NCBI GenBank assembly: GCA_039583875.1
Contig: CM077160.1
Span: forward strand, 109,197,530-109,261,529
Length of the DNA: 64,000 nt
From: Platanthera guangdongensis
Taxonomy: Eukaryota; Streptophyta; Magnoliopsida; Asparagales; Orchidaceae
Reading direction: 5' to 3'
The notes under the pieces: generated by a model
The model's database searches: none
What the model saw: only the letters and a program-made list of their open reading frames with translations
Told to the model about the DNA's origin: nothing
Shown: positions 32,601 to 44,600 of the stretch, piece by piece
Position numbering within the stretch: position 1 is the first letter of the stretch
Layout of the letters: every line of letters starts with the position of its first letter
Position numbers and translations under genes: made by a program

Positions 32601-35600
32601 GAGAGCCACTCCTTCCCCATCAACATCACCTGTCTTTTCTTTCCTCACATCCCGCAGCCGTTCCTGCCACCATTCTTGAGGCCTAGTCTCTCTGCAAAAC
32701 CTAACCCAACGCCTCCAAAGCCTCCCGCACAACAACCCGCCTGAGTCCCTTTCTCCCCGCGCTGTCCAGCAACCCGCTGCCCTTCTAGATTCCCGTTTCC
32801 CTGTGCAAAAACTGCTGCCTTCTAGGAACCCGACCAAGTAGCCTGATCAACCTCCTTCCCTTAATCTTATAGCCACTCGATCCTTGCACTTCTCCCACCG
32901 CAACCACTCCCCTACCTTTTGTTGTCGACACCACCACAAACCAACAACCTCCCATTACTACTCCACAATCCTACTCCATATCCCGCTGGCCAATCCTCCA
33001 GAAATCCGCAACAATCTTGGATCCCTGTTTCGCCGCCACCTGCATGCGCAAGTCATTATTTTGAGTCGTTGTCTTCTATTGTTGTGTACTTGGTTATTTT
33101 GTTAGATGAAAAAATATATGTTTCTATTGTTGTGAAATCGTTGGACTTCATGACTTATTCGACTCTCGCTTTAAATTATTTGCGCCTCTAAGGACCCACG
33201 TTTGTTTTTTAATTCAATTTTATGTGAACAAATGTGCACCTGCCTAAATTTTATTTTAATCATCCGTTCATTGTAAAATTAAATTAGACTATCTTTGGCA
33301 TTTACCCCTGCTCTTAGAGTGACATTGGATTGGATTGAATGTATGTTTGTGTTTCATTTTAGAGTCGTTGTAGGTCTTTGCATTCATCATGTGCTTGCTT
33401 GCATCACATCCCAGGTTAGGGCATCAGTTCTCTCCCACCTTTAGACTCATGCTGCATCAAATTGATATCAGAGGGAGGTTCGGGTTTTATGTTAACATGT
33501 AATTATTGAGTCTTTATGTTTTTTCCCATGTCATACTATTATCGCTATCATTCGCCTTCACTTGAGAGACACTATTATTATTACAATGATTATTCTCCTG
33601 TGCACCACACCACTTCTAGGGATCGTGTCAACCATTCGTTACGATTTCATTATGATAGAGACGACCACTACGACAAGAGGTCCTCACGTTATCATCATTA
33701 TACATCTCCACGACCTTATGATAGTAGAGTTGAGTATTGTTCAGTTCATCACCGATACACATCTCCTCTAGTTGAGGAATCTGAGTCTGTATCTGCGCGA
33801 ACACCCCCCCACGATTGTGGGACTCACGTCCACCTATGAGAATGAACTGATTATGTTAGGAATGACCGTCTAGATAACCTCATGAGGTCTATAAAGGTCT
33901 CCATTGCTGGGATCACATCACATATCAGGACCTTCCTAGTGTCCACAAATAGAGATACCTGCGTCCGAATTTCAATGTTTACTTCTTGACCAATTTGATC
34001 GCTTGGATGATCATTTTCATCACTTGAGATCTGCCTTAGGAAGTGTCAATAGTAGAATTCCTTGGGATTTTGGTTAAGCCACCGGTTCGTTTAGTAGTGC
34101 TCCCACTAACGTGAGAGACCCGACACCTGGTTTTGATACTTCTCATTTTGATGAGACTCAATGCCTATGTGATCTTGAAGTTGAATCCGATCTTGATTGT
34201 ATGATACAGATGGAGAGCGATACTAGTATGGTTAGTGAGTGTGGTCACGAGAGCGAGGACAAGCTGCCCTGTAACACTGTGATGGTATGTCCATCCTCTA
34301 CACTTCACATAGACCTAGTGTACCTTTCATTTAGAAATCCATTCCTCGACACGGTACCAATTGACCCTCACTTGAGTATGAGCTCCTCCCACTTTTCTCT
34401 TAGCATTATCTCGAGCCACATCACGATCGATAGCCGAGAGCTTAATGTCGATCTCTTAATGGCTGCCTCACTCGTTTTTGGGCCCCACCTCTTTCGACGA
34501 TACTCATCTGGAGGATCTTTACCATATTGTTGGGTGCTTTGATGAACTCCCTGATGAGCCACCATTCTATAGTGAGAGTCAAGGAGCTATCATTGACTTT
34601 GTTGTGGGTGTCCTACTTGTTCCCACGGACACTACCAGGATTGGTGTTTTCCTCTTAGAGGACCATCATGCCATTATTGACGTCCCCGTGATTAAGTCCC
34701 CCAGAGGCTCATTTGACAAGCTTTCTCTCCTGAAAGGCATGCACTTTAGTGATAGGCCGTGTCTCCTCATTAGGGATCATCCCGTACGTGATGAATTTTG
34801 GTATACACCTCTTGGTGAGCCACCTGACGGGCTCTTTCATTTGAGAGGTATCCATCACACCCGTGCGTTGCTCTATTTTGTCACCATCTACGACGTTCCT
34901 TCTGGTGATGATGTTATTTATGCTAAATTTTTTCATCGACCACCCAGTGAGCCTCTTAATGCTTTGCATGCCTTAGGAGATATTTGACATATCCTGATTC
35001 AGCAATTTACTACCGGTGTGTCGGTCAGTCAGTTGGGTGGTCTCCGCACTAAATAAGTTTTTCTACACCCCGCCCAAAGAGCCTCCAGATAAACCACCAT
35101 CCTTAGGGACTCTCACTACTACATGGCGTATGTATTTAGTCGGTCTGTCGTGTCAGTTGCCATATATTTGTATCTTTTACATGACTTGCATGTGTATTCT
35201 CGTATTGTGCATGACTTTCCTATGTTGCATGATTCATGTCCATTGTATGTTATTCGTCATTTGCATGAGTTGAGAATTTGTCCGATGTGAAATTGCAATA
35301 AAAAAGATTATTAGAAAAACTAAGCAGACCAGCTCAAGTGGGGTCATAGTTTTAAAATTGGAGAGTAAAGGTCGATTCACATACGATTTGAGAGGTTTCC
35401 AACGGGAACAAAAAAAATTGAGCGCTCGCTGAATGGGTCCCTATTAGAGCTGTCACAGTTCCGGTTCTACTAAAACCATGAACCGAACCAATAAGTTAAC
35501 GGTTCTTCAAATTAGAACCAAAATCTTATTTGGTTTGACCGGTTTCGGTTTCGGTTCTGGCTTAATTTTTGAAATCGTCGTGTCAACGGTTCCGGTTACG

Positions 35601-38600
35601 GTTCAACAAGAACAAAAACCAAACCGACCACTAACGGTTTGGTCCGGTTCCATGCGGTTTGGTCCGGTTCCAATCGGTTTCAGCTAAAAAAAATCAAACT
35701 TGGCGGAATGAAATAAAAACGGGCTGCAAATAGTAAAACTCAAAACAACATCAAAATAAATATAATTATGTTGTGCACTTTTCGACGGTTTTTTCCACGA
35801 TTGGTGGGATAGTATCAATGGCCTTCCTGCACGTGTAGACTAGCCACAACTTCTAATTGGCTTGCTCACGTCTCGTCTGCATGCTCAACCGTAACAACCG
35901 ACTACAATTAGTTGTCTTTCACGATTACTAATAAATAGTAGTTGCATATCTTCTATATATTTTTTAAAAAAATATTTCAAAAAAATATTTAAGAAAAATT
36001 GAAAATATATTATATAACTGTATAAAAATCAAAAGTGCACTGCAAAAATTGACTTCAAATCGCACCAATGTCAAACCATACCACACGGTTTTTATGCGGT
36101 GAAGTTTTGTTCGGTATAAAATCGACCTCCTTTAGTGCGATTGCGGTTTGTGTTCAAACTGCACCAGCTTCACTTGTGATAATAAATATAAATATTATAG
36201 ATAAAATATAAAATAATAACAATATAATAATAATAATAATAAACGGGTTGCGGTTCAGTTATACTTCGGCTCGGTTCGGATCAGGTTTAAAAATCTTGAA
36301 ACCACTTAAGACTTGTATGTTACGGTTCCGGTTCCGATCCGCATAATAAAATGTAAGAACCACACCCAGACCAATGTTGTTCACGGTTCCAAAATTCAAA
36401 CCGGAACCCGAATAATTTGCGAACGGTTCGGTCTGGTTCTTTACGGTTCTGGTTCGGTTTGTGGTTTTCGGTTCGGTTCCCTGAGTATAAGGAATGTAGC
36501 TCATCCCACATAGCCTTGGCGGTGTCGTGGTACATAGCCGTCAGATAAGGTTCACTGTATGACTATATAGGGACAAACCGAGTATTCAAGGGTGAAGACT
36601 TGATTCCTTACTATGATGAACACATGTATGTGGATCCCATCCCCACTTTAGTATCTGAGTCACGACGTCTTCATTCCCTCCTCCCTCACCTCCGCCTCAG
36701 CCTATGGAATCTAACCATGAGGACCACTCCGCACCACCGACAGTTCCTCCACTTCAGCTTTCAGACAGAGATACATCTTATTCAGAGCCACCAGGTACCG
36801 CCAAATACTTACTTCTGATTGGTGCATATGACTTCACCGCCGTGGGTGGGCAAGAGATATTGTGTTGTTTTGTCCACTGGAGCTGCTACCCATGTCCATA
36901 TGCTGTTTGGATTTCCTCAGAGGGGCTTGCACTACTTGTCCCCAGGCTACGTCGAGAGCACGACTACCCTCACTCAGTCACCGGAGATGAGTGCTTTCAA
37001 GCCGGGGATAATTGATAGAGATTGCGATGATTCGCTACTCATTCAGACAATTTGAGTCCACAAATGCGCCCGAATGATTGTTTTGAGTTGATTTCTTGTA
37101 TTTATTTTATGTTTTCGTGTTGTTTTGACACCCGATCGACTCGGACACTCCGAGCCGTCCGATCTAGGTGCGCTAATTTAAATATGAGTATTTATACATA
37201 CAGGGTTCTGTTGGGGAAGGCATTAATGGTTGTTTCCAGTTCACGAAAACTGTCGGTCACGTCTCCTCTCGGTGCGACGCCGGAAGGAGTCCTCTCCTCC
37301 TTGGTGCGACTCTAAGGTAACCCTTCTCCTTCATCCATCTACTCCGCCTCCCCCTTTACCCAAGTCCCCACGAGTGCCCTCTCCTCCTTCCCTGCTAGTT
37401 CCTCTGCCCTCCTTTGATCGAGTGCCACTGCTTCCCCGTCAACTTCGCCCATCATTTCTTTCCCCACATTCCGCAGCCTTTCCTGCCACCATTCCCGATC
37501 CTAGTCTCTCTACAAAAACCTAACCCAACGCCTCCAAGGCCTCCTGCCAAACAGCCCGCCTGAATCACTTTCTGCTCGTGCTGTCCAGTTCAGCAACCCG
37601 CAACCCTCCTGGATTCCCGTTTCCCTGTGCAAAAACTATTGCCTTCCAGGAACCCATCCCAGCAGCCCGATCAACTTCCTTCCCCTAATCTTATAGCCAC
37701 TTGATCCTTGCACTTCTTCCACCACAAACACCTCCTCTACCTATTGTCCTGGACGCCACCACAAATCAACCGCCTCCCATTACTACTCCATAATCCTACT
37801 CCATATCCCAACAACCAATCCTCGAGAAACCCACATCAATCTTGGATCCCCGTTTCGCCGCCACCTCCATGCATAAGTCGTCATTTTGTGTCGTCTTCTA
37901 TTGTTTATTTGAATCTTTATTTTGTTGGATGAAAGAATATATGTTTCTATTATCGTGAAATCGTTGGACTTGCATGACTTATTCAACTCACGTTTTAAAT
38001 TATTTGCGTCTCTAATATTTATGAACTCACATGTACATTTCAATTCAATTTTATGTGAACAAATGCGCACATACCTAAATTTTATTTTAATTTTTCATTC
38101 ATTGAAAAATTAAATCGGACTATCTAAATTTTAATTATTCGTTCATTGCACACCTACCTAAATTTTATTTTAATTATTCGTTCATTGCACACCTACCTAA
38201 ATTTTATTTTAATTATTCGTTCATTGCACACCTACCTAAATTTTATTTTAATTATTCGTTCATTGCACACCTACCTAAATTTTATTTTAATTATTCGTTC
38301 ATTGCACACCTACCTAAATTTTATTTTAATTATTCGTTCATTGCACACCTACCTAAATTTTATTTTAATTATTTGTTCATTGCAAAATTAAATCGGACTA
38401 TCTTTGGCATTTACCCTTGCACTTAGAGTGAAATTTCATTGGATTGAATGTATGTGTGCTCATCATTTTAGAGTCGTCGTAGTTCTTTGCATTCATCGCG
38501 TGATTGCTTGCACCGCAACTCAGGTTAGGGCATCGGTTCTCCCCCACATGTAGACTCATGCTGCATCTTTCTATTACAATTACTCGTCATATACTGTGTA

Positions 38601-41600
38601 CTTGTCACGGAGGTTAGTTTTTACTAGTTTTCTCTACTTTTCATAACAAACTTTTATATTTCATTAACCATTACACCAATATATATACGTTTTGATAGAG
38701 CTAGTTTTGACTAAAACTGATATTTTGTTTAAATTTTATTTCCTGTTGTAAAAAAAAGTGTAGTAAAGATTTAAAGTGCCTTTGAGATATTATCTATTAT
38801 TTGTTTAATGTGTATTTAGACTTCTGTAGATTTTATACACAGTAACAACCGTTACAGGCTTTACTCTCAGATTAAGTGCTCCATTTGGTATATTTCACGG
38901 TTTTTTGGCTCCTGGGATTTCAAAAGGAACTACAGAAGTTACAGAATCAGATACACCGTCTATTCTTGAGGTTCCAGTTGAAAGCACAGAAGACAACAAG
39001 TCTGGTGGGCTAAAACAGGAAAACAAAGTACATGGTATGCCTCTTGTTAAGACCTATTTTTTTTCGTGGGAGTTAAAAGATCACGTGTAAATGAATGCTT
39101 GATGTGTTCAGTTTGTTTATTGCCTAGCTAAACACGAGCAATGGTAAGACTTGTTAAATGGCCTGAAACTTATGTATATTGATTGAGTATATGAATACAA
39201 AGAGAGTATACAAATATATAGGAGAGAAAGAGAGGAAACAAATCCTATACAAGATGTGGGACTAAAGAAGAAGAAGAAGCATAAATGGGCCAACAATACA
39301 TGGGCCAAATACAAGGGTTATTCTAACGCTCCCCCGCAAGCTGGAGCGTACAAATCGTATGCACCAAGCTTGGACAAGCATTGATAGAAGGATGCTTTGG
39401 GAAGAGCCTTTGTGAGGACATCTGCAACTTGTTCCGTCCCTGGAACATGTTTTAAATCGAGCTTCTTCATTTGAACTTTCTCTCGAACGAAGTGGCAATC
39501 GGCTTCAATGTGCTTCGTTCTTTCGTGGAAGACTGAGTTCTTGGCGATATGTATAGCCGCTTGGCTATCACAAAGAAGTAGAGCAGGAGAAGGTAATTTT
39601 ACACCCAGATCAGTGAGAAGACTTTCAAGCCATGTGAGTTCGGATACAACAGATGTCATTGCGCGGTATTCTGCCTCAGCCGATGAGCGAGCAACGACCG
39701 CTTGTTTCTTGCTTCTCCATGTAACCAAATGTCCCCCAAAGTATGTGCAGAAACCACTAGTAGACCGCCGGTCATCAAGAGAGCCCGCATAGTCCGCATC
39801 AGAGTATGCCACTAAGGTAGGAGCAGACGAGGAAGTCCGGTACACAAGTCCTTGACCCAGGGCTGTTTTTAAGTACCTCAGAATGCGTTCAACTGCCAAA
39901 AGATGAGACTTGCGAGGAGAGTGCAGGTAGCGACTGACAAGACCAACAACAAAGGAAATATCTGGTCTGGTAACAGTAAGATAGATCAACTTTCCAACAA
40001 GTCGTCGATAATATTCAGGGTTCTGGAGAAGAAGATCCGAGTCAGAAGCCTGAGCACACAGCTTGTGGTTTACATCCATGGGGGTATCACATGGCTTACA
40101 CCCTAAGAGACCAACATCATGAAGAAGATCAATACAGTATTTCCGTTGAGATAGAATAAGGCCGTCCGGTCGTCTGACAACCTCAAGACCCAGAAAATAT
40201 CGCTGAGTCCCCAGGTCCTTTGTCTGAAAGACCGAGTTCAGATGAGTTTTGACGGCATGTATCCCTTGTGAGTCATCTCCCGTGATGATGATGCCATCAA
40301 CATATACTAATAGAAGGACCGTCCCAGATGGTCGGTGACGAGTGAAGAGCGAGAAGTCAGCCGAGCTTCGACTAAAGCCGACAGCTCGAAGTACTTTACT
40401 GAATTTCTCAAACCAGGCCCGTGGAGATTGTTTGAGACCATACAAAGCCTTGCGAAGGCGGCAAACCTGAGACTCCCCCGTGGTCTCAAACCCGGGCGGT
40501 TGTTGCATGTAGACCGTCTCCTGGAGATCCCCATTTAAGAAAGCATTCTTAACATCGAGCTGAAAGAGAGGCCACCGACGATGAACAACGACAGAGAGGA
40601 GGACCCGAACGGTATTGAGCTTGGCGACCGGAGAAAAGGTTTCCTCATAGTCGAGCCCCTGTTGTTGAGTGAAGCCGCGAGCGACAAGGCGAGCCTTCAG
40701 ACGGTCGATCATCCCATCAGCAGCATGTTTGATGACAAAGACCCACTTGCACCCTACCGTTTTCTTACCCGGAGGGAGGGGGACAACGGACCATGTCTGG
40801 TTAGCCCAGAGAGCAGACATCTCCTCTTCCATGGCTGCCCGCCAGCCCGGATGTTGAAGCGCCTCCTGTACAGAGTTAGGAACAGAAATCGAAGAGAGAG
40901 AAGTAGCAAAGGTGTGCAGAGGTGGAGAAAGGCGATGAAGCGAGACGTAGGCCTCCAGAGGATGGGCAGTGGAGGGCGTTACCTGATCAGAGGGACACGA
41001 AGTGTCCACGGCAGAGGTCGGTGACAGAGGGGCAACGGAACTGGGAGGGCGACGAGTGTAGACCCGGATAACAGGCGGTTGGTGGTAGAAGGAGCGGGGG
41101 GAGGAGAGAGGGGTGGTGGTGGTGGAGTAGCAGGAATAACGGGACGAGGGAAGGACGGCGGAAGAGGAGGCGGTGGTAGAGCAGTAGGAGAGGGAGCAGG
41201 AAAGAACGGTTCGTCTTCCCGGAAGGTAACGTCAGCAGAGACAGTGACCTTGCAGGTAGCGGGTGAGTAACAAACATAGCCCTTCTGGGTGTGGGAGTAG
41301 CCAACAAAGATGTGTTTCGCCGCCCGGGGATCCAATTTATCGGAGGAGGGCCCGAGGCAGTGGACATAGCAGGTGCTTCCGAAGATACGGGGCAAGAGAG
41401 GGAAAGCCGGAGTGGAGGGAAACAATATGCTGAAGGGAGTCACATAATTGAGGACAGAGGAAGGGAGGCGATTGATGAGAAAGCAGGCAGTGGAGACCGC
41501 AAAGTTCCAGTAGGCTTTAGGAACATGCATTTGGATCATGAGGGAGCGGACAACATCCAATAAATGGCGGTTCTTGCGTTCGACAACCCCATTTTGTTGC

Positions 41601-44600
41601 GGGGTATATGCGCAAGAGGTTTGATGGAGAATCCCGTATTCCGAACATAAGGTGGTAAAGTCGTGGCTTGTTTATTCACGAGCATTATCAGTACGGAGAG
41701 TTTTGAGGGTGGTATTGAATTGCGTCCGGGTCTCGAGGACAAATGCCCGAAACACCCGGGGAAGCTCAGAGCGTTCGCGAAGTAAGTAGAGCCACGTGGT
41801 GCGTGAATGATCATCAATAAAGGTGAGAAAATAACGATAACCACATATACTAGGAATCCAAAATGGTCCCCCAATATCCGAATGAACAAGATCAAAAGGA
41901 GCCGCACTCCGAGTACAATGCGAAGGAAACGAAGAACGTGGCTGTTTGCCGAGAATACATGAATCACACTGAAAAGAAGTAAAAGAAAGGTCTGGAAGAG
42001 CCCGCTGGAGAACTGGCAGAGGGGCATGACTAAGGCGGCGATGCCAGGCAGTGGAGGAGACGGAAGACAGAGCGATCGGAGAGGCATCGAGAAGGTAGAG
42101 CCCATTCCGCAGCTGGCCTTTACCAATGGTAGTCCGCGTCCGCTGATCCTGTATAACAAAGGAAGAGAAAGTGAATATAACAGAACAATCCAGGTCACTC
42201 GTAAGGCGCCCAACAGAGAGTAAGTTAAAAGGGGAACTCGGAACATGAAGAGCCGAGCGAAGAGGGAGGGATGGGTGGATAGAAAGATCGGCCGAGCCGG
42301 AGACAGGAACCAGCGCCCCATTGGCCACGGTGATGGACTTCGGATAAGGAGAACCCGAGTACTCGGCAGGCCGTTGCGAAGTGATGTGATGAGTAGCGCC
42401 AGAGTCCATAATCCAACCCGGGCTGTGGGAGAGACAAGCAGTACCTGTGTGGGAGACGGAGGCGACGGAGGCCGAGGGTGGGTTGAGCAGCCCCTGAAGA
42501 TGCTGGAGCTGAAGACGGACGGTCTCGAGATCCGGAGGAGGAGCGTCAGTAACGGCAGAAGCCGTCGGGCGAGGGGGGTAGCCGAGTTTCTTGTAACAAG
42601 TCGACTCAAGATGACTATCCTTCCCGCAGAAGGAGCACTTTGGCCGGCCACGGCCTCCACGGCCACGGCCCCGCGAGCCCGACCGTCCCCCCCGAGTAGA
42701 AGGGGGAGGAGAGGGTAAGAGCGGAGGGGCATGCTGAAGGAGAGCCGGGAGAGAAGGAGCTGGAAGATCTGGAGGAGGCGAGACCCGGAGAATCATGGAG
42801 CAGACATCCGAAAAAGAGAGTGTAGTAGGAGCGGCCAGGACCTGAGCACGAAGACTGTGAAGATGAGAAGGAGGTCGAGCCATAAGGATGGCAATGCAAG
42901 CAGCTTCCTTCTGAGCCCGCTGAGCAGCATGATCAGTGGTCGGCGGCTGGTGCTGGATCCAGGTTTCAGCAAGTGTTTTAGCCCGAGCGACAAACGAGGT
43001 CATATCTGAGGCGCCGCCAGTGTCGAGAGTGAAGAGATCAGTGAGGATGTCATAAAGATGCTGGAGGCTGTTGCGGCCAGAATACAAGGAATGGAGCTCA
43101 TCCCACATACCCTTGGCGGTGTCGTGGTACATAGGCATTTGATAGGGCTCACCATCCAAGGAGTTCAGAATCCAAGTCTGAACACGACCGTCATTACGAA
43201 GCCAATCATCCGTAGGTGGAGAAGGAGGTGCTTGAGTAAGGTGCGGGAGAAGGCCCTTAGCCTGGAGAACCCGCCGAACAGAATGTACCCAGGGAATAAA
43301 GTTCTTCTTGCCAGAAAGAGAGATGGTAGTGATCCGGAGCTCGTCACGGAGTTCGACAGAACAGGCCGGGCGGTCTGGAGGACATGCCGGATGGACAGGG
43401 GGCGGGCTGGCCGCTGAGCTGGGAGAAGTACCAGAGGAAGTCATGGAGGCAGGCCACAGCCCTTAGACGACTAGGGAAGAAAGCCGCGGATAGAGAAAAG
43501 CCGGGCGGACTGAGACAAGCCGCACCGGAGTGAGACAAGTCGGGCGACCAGGAGACGGTAGGAGATCGCGACCAAGATGCAGGCGAGAAGGAGACAGCCC
43601 GCACGGTCAGGCAGATCTTACGCGCCGGACTGAGACAAGCCGCGCCGGACGGAGACAAGCCGCGCCGGACTGAGACAAGTCGCGCCGGACTGAGACAAGG
43701 CGCGCCGGACTGAGACAAGTCGCGTCGGACTGAGACAAGTCGCGCGACCGGGAGAAGGCAGGAGATCGCGACCAAGATGCAGGCGAGAAGGAGACAGCCC
43801 GCACGGTCAGGCAGATTTGAGCAGCGGACAGAGAAGGAGGCCGCGGCGAGAAGAGAGGCCGCGGCGGACAGAAAAGAGGCCGCATGCAAGACAGGCCGCG
43901 AACACGCAAAGAGCGCAGGAGCGGACGGACGAGAGGCCGCGACTAGGAGAGAGGCCGCAGCGGACAAGTAAGAAGGTGGTCCCACGGAGAGAGGAAAGAC
44001 TATAAAAGCAAGAGGGGGGGGGGTGAAGGTGGATCCACGAAGAGAAAACAAGGGCAAAAAGAAGCGGACTGAAAGGGCAGGCCGCAGGGAAGCGCGGCTA
44101 CAAAAAAAATAGGCCGCAAAAAACAAGCCGCGGGAGGAAGACCGCGAGAGAGATTACACAGTGCGGTCAGACGTCGGCAGACCGCGAGAGTCGGAACCTG
44201 CCTCTGATACCATGTAGAAATGACCTGAAACTTATGTATATTGATTGAGTATATGAATACAAAGAGAGTATACAAATATATAGGAGAGAAAGAGAGGAAA
44301 CAAATCCTATACAAGATGTGGGACTAAAGAAGAAGAAGAAGCATAAATGGGCCAACAATACATGGACCCAATACAAGGGTTATTCTAACAGGTATATTTC
44401 ACGGTTTTTTGGCTCCTTCTGGGATTTCAAAAGGAACTACAGAAGTTACAGAATCAGATACACCGTCTATTCTTGAGGTTCCAGTTGAAAGCACAGAAGA
44501 CAACAAGTCTGGTGGGCTAAAACAGGAAAACAAAGTACATGGTATGCCTCTTGTTAAGACCTATTTTTTTCGTGGGAGTTAAAAGATCACGTGTAAATGA

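Larger units (their letters stand above)
32196..38567 (+). mobile_element. element A: non-autonomous LTR retrotransposon
   Basis: The 5' LTR is 32196-33459 and the 3' LTR 37013-38567, collinear through CGTGTTGTTTTGACACCCGA, the TCGGTGCGA-CCGGAAGG block and CATGCTGCATC(A). A primer site (TTGATATCAGAGG, one change from the initiator-Met match) abuts the 5' LTR, and a purine-rich AGCCGGGGATAAT precedes the 3' LTR. The 3.5-kb interior lacks gag, protease, RT and integrase; it carries unfamiliar ORFs and a later insertion. A trace of target duplication (CTTT) is possible. Confidence 0.8.
39152..44390 (-). mobile_element. Copia-2: nearly intact Ty1/copia element
   Basis: LTRs are 39152-39328 (3') and 44213-44390 (5'), about 178 bp each. 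In their shared core they differ at only about three bases, so the insertion is fairly young. The primer site, long leader, gag, protease, integrase, RT, RNase H and polypurine tract are all present. Defects are one stop (41672), one frameshift (about 41050) and a mutated RT box. Instead of a 5-bp target duplication, the element is flanked by about 260 bp of duplicated host sequence including exon 3. Confidence 0.95.

Noticed and set aside
38146..38391. ORF with 13-residue repeats
   Set aside because: Explained by the 39-bp tandem repeat in the element A 3' LTR.
42026..43417. Several + strand ORFs opposite Copia-2 gag-integrase
   Set aside because: Antisense shadows of a well-supported copia polyprotein.
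43344..44126. 260-residue minus-strand ORF reaching into Copia-2 gag
   Set aside because: Repeat-derived leader sequence in a different frame from gag; no recognisable domain.
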